Positions 16,802 to 28,236 of a DNA stretch of 64,000 nt are shown one piece after another. This DNA comes from Arcticibacterium sp047623945 (GTDB taxonomy: Bacteria; Bacteroidota; Bacteroidia; Cytophagales; Spirosomataceae), in assembly GCA_047623945.1 (NCBI GenBank), contig JBLHOT010000002.1, forward strand, positions 1-64,000, written 5' to 3'. Within the stretch, counting starts at the first letter, position 1. Every line of letters starts with the position of its first letter. The notes beneath the pieces are model-generated. The model was not told the DNA's origin. It saw only the letters and a list, made by a program, of their open reading frames with translations, and made no database searches. Made by a program: the position numbers and the translations under genes.

Positions 16802-18004
16802 ATGTTCCAAACGCATATAAGACCTCTTCTACTTCTATTTATTTGTTTTTTCGTTGTAAGTTTTTCCTTTGGTCAAGAGGGCGATGCAGCTGTAGGCGAA
16901 AAGATTTTTAAGAATAACTGTGCCGCATGTCATGCGTATGACTCTAAGGTTATAGTGGGTCCTGGGCTTCAAGGGATAGATGAAAGAAGAGATTACGACT
17001 GGATTAAGGCTTGGATAAATAATCCAGCAGCAGTTCTTGCTAGTGGAGATGAATACGCCAACGATCTTTACGAGCAATACAACAAAACTCAAATGACGGC
17101 TTATCCTGGTTTCGGCGATGACGAAATTAAAGGTATTTTGGCTTATATTACTTCAGCGAATGCCGCAGCTCCTGTGGTTGTGGAGTCCGTTGGAGGCTCG
17201 GCTGTAGCTGCTGAAGAAAATAACGGGAGCGTCTTTAACATTATTCTTATCTCACTACTCGTTTTGATGGGATTAGTTTTGGCAGCTTTAATTGCTGTTT
17301 TAAATCTACTTGCTAACATAGTGAAAAAGGATAATGGTGAGGTTGTTAACCTAGACAGTCCTTCAAAATCAATTACTGATACTATTAGAGGAGTTTTTCA
17401 AAACCCAACGGTTAGAAATGCTATTATAGTGCTATTTTTATTGTTCGGGGCTAAAGCAACTTTTGATGGCCTTTACAGTATAGGAGTTCATCAAGGGTAC
17501 GCTCCAACACAGCCTATTCCATTCTCGCACAAATTACATGCTGGAGACATGGAGATAAATTGTGCCTATTGTCATACTGGCGTATATAAAGGAAAGCAAG
17601 CTGGTATTCCTTCTGCGAGTATTTGTATGAATTGCCACAACTCAATTAAGCAAGGTTCTCCAGAAATTCAAAAAATTTATACAGCTATTGAGTCCAATCA
17701 GCCAATCGAATGGGTAAGAGTGCATAACCTGCCAGACTTGGCTTATTTCAATCACTCTCAGCACACACAAGTGGCTGGTTTAGATTGTGAGAATTGTCAT
17801 GGCGAAATCAATAAAATGGAAGTAGTACAGCAGCGTCATTCATTAACAATGGGATGGTGCATTGATTGTCATAAAGAAACAGATGTCAATTCTAGAGGAA
17901 ACGAATACTATGATAAACTGGTAGAAGCTCATGGTGCTACTTCAGTGGAGAGTATGAAAGTGGAAGATATCGGCGGTCTGGAATGTGCTAGATGCCATTA
18001 TTAG
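16802..18004 (+). CDS. actA: Alternative complex III subunit ActA, six-heme cytochrome c
   Basis: Periplasmic multiheme cytochrome of the quinol:cytochrome c oxidoreductase that replaces the bc1 complex. A signal peptide ends near SFSFG. Residues 30-125 are a class I cytochrome c domain (CAACH at 40-44, distal Met in KTQMTAYP). Membrane helices lie near residues 140-170 and 200-215. The C-terminal half is the pentaheme part, with CAYCH, CMNCH, CENCH, CIDCH and CARCH. Six heme sites in all, against five in the classical ActA, because of the fused N-terminal domain. It is the first gene of a long same-strand operon. Electron flow from ActB through these hemes to the oxidase is established for the family, not seen here. 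Confidence 0.93.
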   Translation: MFQTHIRPLLLLFICFFVVSFSFGQEGDAAVGEKIFKNNCAACHAYDSKVIVGPGLQGIDERRDYDWIKAWINNPAAVLASGDEYANDLYEQYNKTQMTAYPGFGDDEIKGILAYITSANAAAPVVVESVGGSAVAAEENNGSVFNIILISLLVLMGLVLAALIAVLNLLANIVKKDNGEVVNLDSPSKSITDTIRGVFQNPTVRNAIIVLFLLFGAKATFDGLYSIGVHQGYAPTQPIPFSHKLHAGDMEINCAYCHTGVYKGKQAGIPSASICMNCHNSIKQGSPEIQKIYTAIESNQPIEWVRVHNLPDLAYFNHSQHTQVAGLDCENCHGEINKMEVVQQRHSLTMGWCIDCHKETDVNSRGNEYYDKLVEAHGATSVESMKVEDIGGLECARCHY

Positions 18005-18050
18005 AATATTAATTGTATAAGATAAACCTTCAGAGGGAAACTAAATACTA

Positions 18051-21000
18051 ATGGAAAATACTACTAAAAGGTATTGGAAAGGGATAGAGGAGTATCGTAA
18101 CGATATTGATATAGTTAAAAACGCAGATCGCGAGTTTAATCTAGAAGATGTTGAAGGCGGAACGCATAGAAGAGATTTCTTAAAAATGCTAGGTTTCGGG
18201 GTAGCAGCTGTCTCCTTGGCAGCTTGTGATGCACCAGTAAGAAAGACTATTCCATACCTTAATAAGCCAGAATCTATTGAGCCTGGTGTACCCAATTTCT
18301 TTGCTACTACATATGCAGAGGGGGGAGACTATTGTAGTGTTTTGGTTAAGACTGTAGAAGGTAGACCTATCAAAATAGAGGGTAATAAGCTTTCTAAGGT
18401 GACTAGAGGTGGAATGTCTTCAAGGGTACATGCCTCTGTCTTATCTCTTTATGATAATGAAAAACTAACAGGGCCTAAGAAAGGTGATGTAGATATTTCA
18501 TGGGAAGAATTGGACAAAGAAGTAGTAGACGGTCTAAACTTAGCTTCTAATATTAGATTAGTATCATCTACAATTATGTCTCCTACTACTAAGAAAGTGG
18601 TAGAAGACTTTAAGATTAAATATCCTTCTGCCGTACATGTACAGTATGATGCCACATCGGCTTCTGGAATTATTGAAGCCAATGCCGATTCTTTCGGCAA
18701 GTCTTCTATTCCAACTTATGACTTCTCAAAAGCAAAAGTAATTGTAGGTATAAATTGTGATTTTTTAGGTACTTGGCTTTCGCCAATTGAGTTTTCTTCG
18801 CAATGGGCTGAAGGTCGTAGGCTTAAAAGTGGTAAAGACGGAAAGCACGAAATGTCTCGTCATTATCAGTTCGAAACAGGGATGACCATCACTGGTGCTT
18901 CTGCCGACTACAGAGAAATGATAAAGCCGTCTGATGAAGGGGCTCTATTGATAGCATTATATAATAAACTGTCTGGAAATGCCATTGGAAACTCATCAGT
19001 TTCTTCTGCAGTGATAGATAAATGTGTTGGTGACTTAAAACATGCTGAAGGCCATGCCTTAGTAGTTTCTGGGTCAAACGACAAAGCTATACAGACGCTG
19101 GTAAATGGTATTAATACGCTTTTGGGTAATTATGGTCAAGCAATAAGTTTTGCAAAATCAATGAATACCAAAGCAGGTAGTAACGCTGAGGTAACTCAAT
19201 TGACGAAGGACCTAAAAGCGGGTAAAGTAGAGGCGGTCATTATTATGGGGGCAAATCCTGTTTATGACCTACCAAATGGTGCTGAAATAGGTGAGGCTCT
19301 AACTAAAGTTAAAACTTCTGTTTCTTTTGCAGATAGAGCAGATGAAACAGCGGTACTATGTAAGTATGTAGCTCCGGCTCCTCATTATTTAGAGTCCTGG
19401 GGAGATGCAGAGCCAGTAACGGGTTCATACTCATTGCAGCAACCAACTATCTCATTAATTTTTAACACACGCCAGTCAGAATCAAGTTTATTAACTTGGG
19501 CTGGTCAGGACGGTGACTTCCATAAGTATTTAAAGGCAAACTGGAAGTCAAATATATTAAATGGTAAATCTTGGATTTCAGCTCTTCATGATGGTGTATA
19601 TGAATCGGATGATACATTAGAAGGGGAACTTGACTTTATTGGGAATCTTGGTGCGGCAGCTGCTCAAATTGCTTCAGCAGAGGTTTCAGATGGTTTAGAG
19701 ATTTCGGTTTTTGAATCCGTAGCTATTGGGTCAGGTAATCAGGCCAATAACCCTTGGTTGCAAGAAATGCCAGATCCTATTTCTAAGGTGACTTGGGAAA
19801 ATACATTAGCAGTTTCTCAGAAAACGGCAGATGAGCTTGGTGTTGCTAAGGGAGATTGGGCCACCTTAAGTGCTGGTGGTCTTTCTATAGAATTGCCTGT
19901 TTTAATTCAGCCCGGTCAGGCTCATGGTACAGTTTCAGTAGCCAAAGGTTACGGTAGAACTGCGGCAGGAAAAGCTGGCAACGTAGGTCAAAATGCCATT
20001 CCTTTTACGAATGGTGTGAATTGGACTAGTGGTGCTACTTTGTTAAAAACAAAATCTGGATATACGCTAGCTCAAACACAGACTCACGAAACCGTTATGG
20101 GTCGTAAGGCTGTGGTACAAGAGTCTGTATTATCAGAGTACGTCTCAAATGACAAGGCAGGAAGATTTGAGCCTAAAATTGAGACTTCTGAAGGAGCTGT
20201 TTCTCCTTATAGTATTAGTTTGTGGGACGGACACGAAAAGAGAAATCATAGCTGGGGTATGGTCATTGACCTTAATACCTGTACTGGATGCTCTGCATGT
20301 CTTGTTTCTTGTCAGGCAGAAAATAACGTTTCGGTGGTAGGTAAGAAGGAGGTCGCAAGAGCTCGTGAAATGCATTGGATTCGTTTAGATAGATATTACA
20401 GCACGGACGCTGATACTACATATAAGATTAATCCAGCACACATTAAGAAAATGGAAGATCCTTCAGAAAATCCTGAGGTGGTATTCCAGCCAATGATGTG
20501 TCAGCATTGTAACAATGCACCTTGCGAAACGGTTTGTCCAGTATTGGCTACCACGCATAGCTCGGAGGGATTAAACCAAATGACCTATAACAGATGTGTG
20601 GGTACAAGATATTGTGCTAACAACTGTCCTTACAAGGTACGTAGGTTTAACTGGTGGAAATATTATGAAAATGAGCAGTTTGACTACCACATGAATAATG
20701 AACTAGGTAGAATGGTTCTTAATCCTGAGGTTACAGTAAGGTCTCGAGGAGTAATTGAGAAATGTTCCATGTGTGTTCAGCGTATCCAGTCTGGTAAGTT
20801 ATCAGCTAAGAGAGAGAAAAGAAGACCAGTAGATGGTGAGATTGAAACAGCGTGTTCGCAGTCTTGTCCTACGGGAGCTATAACTTTTGGAGATATGATG
20901 GATCCAAAATCTGAAATATCACAGATGTTAGCTGTAGAGAAAGAGGGTAGAGCATTCCATATGTTAGAGGAAATTAATGTTCAGCCTCAAGTTAGTTATC

Positions 21001-21101
21001 TAACGAAAATTAGGAACAAGGATTTATCAGATGCAAAAGCTACGTTACATTCTGGGTCTCACTCAGAGGAAGCTCATGCTGAAGAAGAACATCATAGTTA
21101 A
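18051..21101 (+). CDS. actB: Alternative complex III subunit ActB, iron-sulfur protein
   Basis: 1016-residue periplasmic subunit. The N-terminal two thirds are molybdopterin-oxidoreductase-like but, in this family, lack the cofactor. The last third is a ferredoxin-type domain with four cysteine groups (CTGCSACLVSC, CQHCNNAPCETVCP, CVGTRYCANNCP, CSMCVQR...CSQSCP) for the iron-sulfur clusters that relay electrons from quinol to ActA. Residues 40-50 carry a twin-arginine signal (RRDFLKMLGFG), followed by a lipobox-like LAAC at 56-59, so it is probably a Tat-exported lipoprotein; the 39 residues before the Arg pair are normal for ActB. The spacer to actA is 46 bases. The C-terminal His/Glu tail is low complexity. 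Confidence 0.95.
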   Translation: MENTTKRYWKGIEEYRNDIDIVKNADREFNLEDVEGGTHRRDFLKMLGFGVAAVSLAACDAPVRKTIPYLNKPESIEPGVPNFFATTYAEGGDYCSVLVKTVEGRPIKIEGNKLSKVTRGGMSSRVHASVLSLYDNEKLTGPKKGDVDISWEELDKEVVDGLNLASNIRLVSSTIMSPTTKKVVEDFKIKYPSAVHVQYDATSASGIIEANADSFGKSSIPTYDFSKAKVIVGINCDFLGTWLSPIEFSSQWAEGRRLKSGKDGKHEMSRHYQFETGMTITGASADYREMIKPSDEGALLIALYNKLSGNAIGNSSVSSAVIDKCVGDLKHAEGHALVVSGSNDKAIQTLVNGINTLLGNYGQAISFAKSMNTKAGSNAEVTQLTKDLKAGKVEAVIIMGANPVYDLPNGAEIGEALTKVKTSVSFADRADETAVLCKYVAPAPHYLESWGDAEPVTGSYSLQQPTISLIFNTRQSESSLLTWAGQDGDFHKYLKANWKSNILNGKSWISALHDGVYESDDTLEGELDFIGNLGAAAAQIASAEVSDGLEISVFESVAIGSGNQANNPWLQEMPDPISKVTWENTLAVSQKTADELGVAKGDWATLSAGGLSIELPVLIQPGQAHGTVSVAKGYGRTAAGKAGNVGQNAIPFTNGVNWTSGATLLKTKSGYTLAQTQTHETVMGRKAVVQESVLSEYVSNDKAGRFEPKIETSEGAVSPYSISLWDGHEKRNHSWGMVIDLNTCTGCSACLVSCQAENNVSVVGKKEVARAREMHWIRLDRYYSTDADTTYKINPAHIKKMEDPSENPEVVFQPMMCQHCNNAPCETVCPVLATTHSSEGLNQMTYNRCVGTRYCANNCPYKVRRFNWWKYYENEQFDYHMNNELGRMVLNPEVTVRSRGVIEKCSMCVQRIQSGKLSAKREKRRPVDGEIETACSQSCPTGAITFGDMMDPKSEISQMLAVEKEGRAFHMLEEINVQPQVSYLTKIRNKDLSDAKATLHSGSHSEEAHAEEEHHS

Positions 21102-21154
21102 TACAGAATTTTTAACGAAAATATTAGAATCCTTTTGAGTAAAGGGTAGCAATT

Positions 21155-22519
21155 ATGCAAGTAGTTTCGCCAATAAGAGAGCATTTAGTAACGGGAGGGA
21201 AAACTCTTCACGACATTACTGAAGACATAAGTAGACACGTAGAGGGAAATCCTACTAGGGAGTGGAAAATGATGTTTGGTATTTCCTTGGCTGTTTTGGC
21301 TTATGGAGGATATTGGGCTTATCAAACATGGTTCCATGGTCTAGGAAACTGGGGTCTGAATAAGACTGTAGGTTGGGCTTGGGATATTACTAACTTCGTT
21401 TGGTGGGTTGGGATAGGACATGCAGGTACACTTATCTCTGCCATTCTTTTACTTTTCCGTCAAAAGTGGAGGACATCTATTAATAGAGCAGCAGAGGCGA
21501 TGACTATTTTCGCTGTATTGTGTGCTGGAACATTTATTTTCTTCCACATGGGAAGACCATGGTTGGCTTATTGGGCTCTTCCCATTCCGAATACGTTCGG
21601 GTCTCTATGGATTAACTTTAACTCTCCTCTTGTTTGGGACGTTTTCGCTATTTCCACATATTTATCTGTTTCTTTTCTATTCTGGTACATTGGTATGATT
21701 CCAGATTTAGCTACAATTAGAGATAGAGCAACTGGAATTAGAAAAAACATTTACGGAGCTTTAGCAATGGGCTGGACAGGTGGAGCAAGAGCCTGGGCTA
21801 GATATGAAGACGTTTCTTTGATATTAGCAGGTCTTTCTACGCCGTTGGTGCTATCTGTTCATACAATTGTATCTATGGACTTTGCTACTTCGGTAATTCC
21901 TGGATGGCACACGACCATATTTCCTCCATACTTCGTGGCAGGAGCCATTTTCTCTGGATTTGCTATGGTTCAAAACCTTATGCTTATCGTAAGAGTGGTG
22001 TACAAACTAGAAGACTATATTACGATAGAGCATATTTCTTTAATGAATAAGATCATTACTGTAACCGGTTCGATTGTAGGTGTAGCTTATATCACTGAGT
22101 TCTTTATAGCAGCCTATTCAGGTGTTCAGTATGAGAGTTATGCTTTCATTAATAGAGCTACAGGCCCACTTTGGTGGTCTTATATGGCCATGATGACGTG
22201 TAATGTATTGTCTCCTCAGATTTTCTGGTTTAAGAAAATGAGAGAAAGTATTGTAGTCTCATTTGTAATAGCTGTAGTAGTAAATATAGGGATGTGGTTT
22301 GAGCGTTTTGTGATTATTGTAACGTCGCTCCATAGAGATTATCTTCCTTCCAGTTGGACATACTTTACGCCTAGAATGGGTGACATTGGTGACTACTTAT
22401 TTACGTTCGGTTTCTTCTTCGTTTGCTTTTTACTATTTGCAAAGTTTTTACCGGTGATAAATATGGCTGAGGTTAAAGGTGTATTGAAGTCTTCTTCGGA
22501 GAAGCGAACCAAAAAATAG
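21155..22519 (+). CDS. actC: Alternative complex III subunit ActC (NrfD/PsrC-like)
   Basis: Integral membrane subunit of 454 residues, NrfD/polysulfide-reductase family, with about ten hydrophobic helices starting near residue 40 (MMFGISLAVLAYGGYWAY). Members of this family form the quinol-binding site of alternative complex III next to ActB. Charged N-terminal 30 residues are cytoplasmic by the usual topology. It lies 53 bases after actB and 26 before actD. Similar in fold to ActF in the same operon. Confidence 0.95.
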   Translation: MQVVSPIREHLVTGGKTLHDITEDISRHVEGNPTREWKMMFGISLAVLAYGGYWAYQTWFHGLGNWGLNKTVGWAWDITNFVWWVGIGHAGTLISAILLLFRQKWRTSINRAAEAMTIFAVLCAGTFIFFHMGRPWLAYWALPIPNTFGSLWINFNSPLVWDVFAISTYLSVSFLFWYIGMIPDLATIRDRATGIRKNIYGALAMGWTGGARAWARYEDVSLILAGLSTPLVLSVHTIVSMDFATSVIPGWHTTIFPPYFVAGAIFSGFAMVQNLMLIVRVVYKLEDYITIEHISLMNKIITVTGSIVGVAYITEFFIAAYSGVQYESYAFINRATGPLWWSYMAMMTCNVLSPQIFWFKKMRESIVVSFVIAVVVNIGMWFERFVIIVTSLHRDYLPSSWTYFTPRMGDIGDYLFTFGFFFVCFLLFAKFLPVINMAEVKGVLKSSSEKRTKK

Positions 22520-22545
22520 TTTAAAGAATAATCTATAAGTCAATA

Positions 22546-23067
22546 ATGGCAAATAAAAAATATATACTGGGAGTTTTTGACGACGATGAGGATGTGTTAA
22601 ATGCAGTCTCTGATGTTCGTGAGAAAGGTATAAAAATACATGAAGTGTATTCTCCTTTCGCTATTCACGGGTTGGATGCCGCATTAGGTTATCCTAGGGC
22701 TAGAATGGGTGTTTCTGCTTTTCTTTTTGGAATAACAGGTACTTCTCTGGCTTTTCTATTGACTTTCTGGACTATGGGTTGGGATTGGCCAATGAATGTC
22801 GGTGGGAAAAACTTTATTCCATTCCCTACAAACATTCCTATAGCTTTTGAGCTTACAGTTCTTCTGGCGGCTTATGGAATGTCTTTTGTGTTTTTCGGAA
22901 TGGAAGGTTTAAGTCCTATGGCAAAACCAATTATTTTTGATGAGAGAATTACGGATGACAAGTTTGTCATGGCGATTGATTTAGAAAAAAGCGGTGCTTC
23001 GGAAAAAGATATTATTGATGCTTTAAAGCATACAAAGGCTTCTGAGGTTAATGTAAAAGAGATATAA
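22546..23067 (+). CDS. actD: Alternative complex III subunit ActD (DUF3341)
   Basis: 173-residue membrane subunit, DUF3341 family. An N-terminal soluble domain (KKYILGVFDDDEDVLNAVSDV, VYSPFAIHGLDAALGYPRAR) is followed by two membrane helices (FLFGITGTSLAFLLTFW and ELTVLLAAYGMSFVFFG) and a short soluble tail. In solved complexes ActD binds ActC on the membrane. Gene order and family blocks are both as expected. The stop lies 7 bases before actE. Confidence 0.95.
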   Translation: MANKKYILGVFDDDEDVLNAVSDVREKGIKIHEVYSPFAIHGLDAALGYPRARMGVSAFLFGITGTSLAFLLTFWTMGWDWPMNVGGKNFIPFPTNIPIAFELTVLLAAYGMSFVFFGMEGLSPMAKPIIFDERITDDKFVMAIDLEKSGASEKDIIDALKHTKASEVNVKEI

Positions 23068-23074
23068 TATAGAA

Positions 23075-23689
23075 ATGAATATTTTAAAACATAGATTTTC
23101 GATTTCTGTTCTAGGATGTACCTTGGTTGCCTTAGCTTTAAGTTCTTGTAACAGCACAGAAAAGACGGGGTGGGAGTTTGCACCAAATATGTATAACTCT
23201 CCTGCATACGAGGCTCAAACTCAGTTCAGAAGCAATAGCGTTAATCCTCATGGCATGAGTATGAGAATGCCGGTGGAGGGAACAGTGGCAAGAAGAAACT
23301 ATAATACAGAAATTCTTCAAGATGACGGCACAGTGTTGAATGACCTTATGGTTTACAGCATGCACAAAGATAGTTTGGCATGGGCTGCAGAGAGTTTGGT
23401 TAATCCTATTCCATGGTCTGGGAATGCTGAGGATGAAGGGAAGATATTGTATGAAAGAAATTGTAGCCACTGTCATGGAAAAACAGGAGCAGGAGATGGG
23501 AAAGTAGGAGCCGTTTATAAGGGTGTCCCGAGTTATTCATCAGACGCTTTGAGTTCTGTGAGTGGGGGGCATATTTATCATGTAATAACTTATGGTAAAG
23601 GAAGAATGTGGCCGCATGCTGCTCAGGTGTTACCTGAAGAAAGGTGGAAAATTGTGCACTATGTACAACGATTACAATTAGGAATTTAA
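23075..23689 (+). CDS. actE: Alternative complex III subunit ActE, monoheme lipoprotein
   Basis: 204-residue cytochrome c lipoprotein. The lipobox ALSSC has Cys25 as the probable lipidation site. One heme site CSHCH (Cys130, Cys133, His134) lies in a class I cytochrome domain (EDEGKILYERNC...GKTGAGDGKVG), with a likely distal Met in GRMWPHA. It is held at the membrane next to ActA and can pass electrons towards the oxidase. With ActA this makes seven heme c per complex. Seven bases separate it from actD. Confidence 0.93.
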   Translation: MNILKHRFSISVLGCTLVALALSSCNSTEKTGWEFAPNMYNSPAYEAQTQFRSNSVNPHGMSMRMPVEGTVARRNYNTEILQDDGTVLNDLMVYSMHKDSLAWAAESLVNPIPWSGNAEDEGKILYERNCSHCHGKTGAGDGKVGAVYKGVPSYSSDALSSVSGGHIYHVITYGKGRMWPHAAQVLPEERWKIVHYVQRLQLGI

Positions 23690-23741
23690 GATTAGAAATA
23701 AACAAGTTTTTCTCTAAAGAGAATAATAATTAGAATTAGAC

Positions 23742-25109
23742 ATGGCTCATAAGCACGAAACTCCTTCTGTTGAAGAATCTTATGATTTCTCCTCCGCTTC
23801 TAAGCGAAAGCTGGTGATCGGTGGTGTTATCGGCTTAGCTCTTGTAGCAATAGGGGTATTTTTAATCAACATGGGTTGGTGGGGCCCAGATGGTATTGTT
23901 CTGAGTGGGCCTGACACTCACGGAGCTGCAGCGGGACATGGTGCCGTAGAAGCTGCTCACGGAGTTGCTGAAGGAGCTCATGGCGTTGGGGGACATCATG
24001 CTACTTCACTCATGAACCGAATTGTTGCAAATCTCTGGATGAATTCAATATACTTTTTAGGGATTTCGGTTATTGGAATGTTTTTTATCTCTTATAATTA
24101 TGTAGTTAAGGCTGGTTGGTACACTTCTTTTAAAAGAGTGCCAGAAGCGTTTCCGGCATTTCTAGTTATTCCAGCGGCTGTTATATTAATTCTTATTGCG
24201 ATTCCTGGTTCAAGGCACATAATTATGCACTGGACTCAGGAAGGGATTATGGATCCATTGAGTCATAACTTTGACGCCATCATAGCAGGCAAGAGTTGGT
24301 GGTTAAATATGCCGTTTTATACAATTAGACTTGTCTTGTATTTTGCTATCTGGTGGTATCTATGGAAGCAAATGAGAAAGTATTCGATCTTAGAAGATGC
24401 TTCGGGTAGTCTTGAAGATTATAATAAGAGTAGGCTATATGCTAAGTTGTTTATCGTTTTCTTTGCTGTGACGAGTTCTACGGCTGCTTGGGATTTATCT
24501 ATGGCTGTAGATGTACACTGGTTCTCATCAATGTTCGGATGGTATCACCTGTCTAGTTGGCACGTTGCCGGGCTTTCTGCTATTATGTTAGTGATAGTAA
24601 CATTGAAGGAACAAGGATACCTTAAGGCAGTTAATTATTCAGCACTTCAGGATTTGGGTAAGCTAATGTTCGGGTTTTCTATCTTCTGGGCTTATGTATG
24701 GTTTAGCCAATATTTCTTAATATACTATGCTCACTTACCAGAGGAGACAATATATTTTAGAGAACGTTTTACAGGATTTGGTGGAAGGTATTTTGCTCCT
24801 TTTATCATTAGTATAGTGTTAAACTTTGTTTTTCCACTACTTATTTTGATGGCAAGGGAGTCTAAGAGGAACTATACTTTCTTAAAACTGGCTTGTTGGG
24901 CTATTCTAATAGGTCACTGGTTTGATTTCTACCAAATGCTTATGCCTGGTATCGCAAAAGATCAGGGCGGTTTAGGCTTAATAGAATTAGGAACCACTAC
25001 GGTTTTTGCATGTGCATTCTTGTATGTTATTTATTCTCAGCTTAGCAAAGCGAATCTTTATCCAAAGAATCACCCTTTCTTAGAAGAGAGTTTACATCAC
25101 GATATTTAA
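23742..25109 (+). CDS. actF: Alternative complex III subunit ActF (NrfD-like)
   Basis: 455-residue membrane subunit with about ten helices, related to ActC. The N-terminus is followed by a first helix (LVIGGVIGLALVAIGVFLI) and then a His/Gly/Ala-rich loop of about 45 residues (HGAAAGHGAVEAAHGVAEGA) that looks low complexity and may be species-specific. The remaining helices contain the family blocks WWLNMPFYTIRLVLYFAIWW and WYHLSSWHVAGLSA. It closes the act genes; coxB follows after 52 bases. Confidence 0.92.
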   Translation: MAHKHETPSVEESYDFSSASKRKLVIGGVIGLALVAIGVFLINMGWWGPDGIVLSGPDTHGAAAGHGAVEAAHGVAEGAHGVGGHHATSLMNRIVANLWMNSIYFLGISVIGMFFISYNYVVKAGWYTSFKRVPEAFPAFLVIPAAVILILIAIPGSRHIIMHWTQEGIMDPLSHNFDAIIAGKSWWLNMPFYTIRLVLYFAIWWYLWKQMRKYSILEDASGSLEDYNKSRLYAKLFIVFFAVTSSTAAWDLSMAVDVHWFSSMFGWYHLSSWHVAGLSAIMLVIVTLKEQGYLKAVNYSALQDLGKLMFGFSIFWAYVWFSQYFLIYYAHLPEETIYFRERFTGFGGRYFAPFIISIVLNFVFPLLILMARESKRNYTFLKLACWAILIGHWFDFYQMLMPGIAKDQGGLGLIELGTTTVFACAFLYVIYSQLSKANLYPKNHPFLEESLHHDI

Positions 25110-25161
25110 AAGAAATATTAGAACCTATCTTTCTTTTCAAGAAGATTGAATTATTAGTTAT

Positions 25162-26262
25162 ATGACAATTTTAGTAGGAATTTTGGCGGTTGTGTTTTTA
25201 GCTTTAACGGTTATCGTTATAGGCAAAACACAGGACCTGTTGAAGGGAGCTCAGGGTAAATCTGAGGAATTAGAGGATCATCATCTAGATGGTGGTAATG
25301 ACTGGAACGCCATAGGACTTTTTGTCTTTTGGATAATCAGTGTTGTGGGTATAGTATGGTCTTTTTTAGATGCTAGAAAAGATTTTCTGCCTGAGGCGTC
25401 ATCGATTCATGGTCGCGAAACTGATTTCTGGTTTTGGGTATCTATGAGTGTTCTGATGGTAGCTTTCTTTGTAGTAAATACTCTTCTATTTTACTTTCCT
25501 ATTAAGTACAGATACAAGAAAGGGAAAAAGGCAACATTTTATCCCCATAACAATAAGTTAGAGGTGATTTGGACTGTTATTCCCGCAATCGTTATGGCAG
25601 GCCTTGTATTCTCGGGCTTAAGAGTTTGGAATAAGGTAATGGCTGATGCACCCGAAGACGCGGAGGTGATAGAAATCATGGGAAAGCAATTCGGATGGGA
25701 AGTGAGATACCCTGGTGTAGACGACAATAAGTTAGGTGATTATGACTACCGATTGATTGATGACGCCAAAGGGAACATTCATGGAATTGACTTTACTGAC
25801 CCTAACTCATTCGATGATTTTACAAATTCATCTGAAATGCACATCCCGAAGGGTAAACCTGTTCTGTTAAAAATTAGAGCTAGAGATGTGTTGCACTCTG
25901 TTTTCATGCCTCATATGAGGGTTAAGATGGATGCTGTTCCTGGTATGCCTACTAAATTTTGGTTTGTTGCGGATAAGAGTACGGAAGACATGAGACTAGA
26001 GACGGGGAATCCTGACTTTACTTATGAGATAGCTTGTACTGAGATATGTGGAAGAGGCCATTTTAGTATGAGACTAAGATTAATAGTAGACGAGCTTGAA
26101 GATTATGAGGCTTGGAAAAAAGAGCAGGTCCCATTCCTTTCACTCAACCCAGAATTTATTGAAAAGGTACCAGCTAATTTAAGAGCTCGAGCTTTAAAAT
26201 ATTTAGAGTCGGATGAAATGGTAGAGGTCGTAGAGGTGGCGGAAGAATTGACCGTTGAGTAA
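25162..26262 (+). CDS. coxB: Cytochrome c oxidase subunit II
   Basis: 366-residue subunit carrying the CuA electron-entry centre. N-terminal membrane helices (residues 2-20, about 53-70 and 90-115, and one near 130-150) precede the cupredoxin domain. The CuA ligands are seen in HSVFMPHMRVKMDAVPGM and CTEICGRGHFSM (two Cys, His, Met). No fused cytochrome c domain, so this is aa3-like rather than caa3-like in subunit II; ActE/ActA hemes can supply electrons directly if, as in Flavobacterium johnsoniae, the two enzymes form a supercomplex. 29 bases before coxA. Confidence 0.95.
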   Translation: MTILVGILAVVFLALTVIVIGKTQDLLKGAQGKSEELEDHHLDGGNDWNAIGLFVFWIISVVGIVWSFLDARKDFLPEASSIHGRETDFWFWVSMSVLMVAFFVVNTLLFYFPIKYRYKKGKKATFYPHNNKLEVIWTVIPAIVMAGLVFSGLRVWNKVMADAPEDAEVIEIMGKQFGWEVRYPGVDDNKLGDYDYRLIDDAKGNIHGIDFTDPNSFDDFTNSSEMHIPKGKPVLLKIRARDVLHSVFMPHMRVKMDAVPGMPTKFWFVADKSTEDMRLETGNPDFTYEIACTEICGRGHFSMRLRLIVDELEDYEAWKKEQVPFLSLNPEFIEKVPANLRARALKYLESDEMVEVVEVAEELTVE

Positions 26263-26291
26263 ATTAAAAATAGATTAAATTCGAAGGAGAT

Positions 26292-28157
<1,866 letters not shown>

Positions 28158-28183
28158 GAATAGACATATTTAAATAAATGAAG

Positions 28184-28226
28184 TGCGAAGTACACTGGAA
28201 TTAATGCCATGTGCTTCGTATTTTTT
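28184..28226 (+). terminator. Terminator or attenuator after coxA
   Basis: Arms TGCGAAGTACACTGG and CCATGTGCTTCGTA pair imperfectly (G-U pair and one bulge) around a 10-base loop and are followed by TTTTTTGTTTT. It would reduce transcription from coxA into the heme A genes. Confidence 0.6.
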
Positions 28227-28236
28227 GTTTTAGGGA

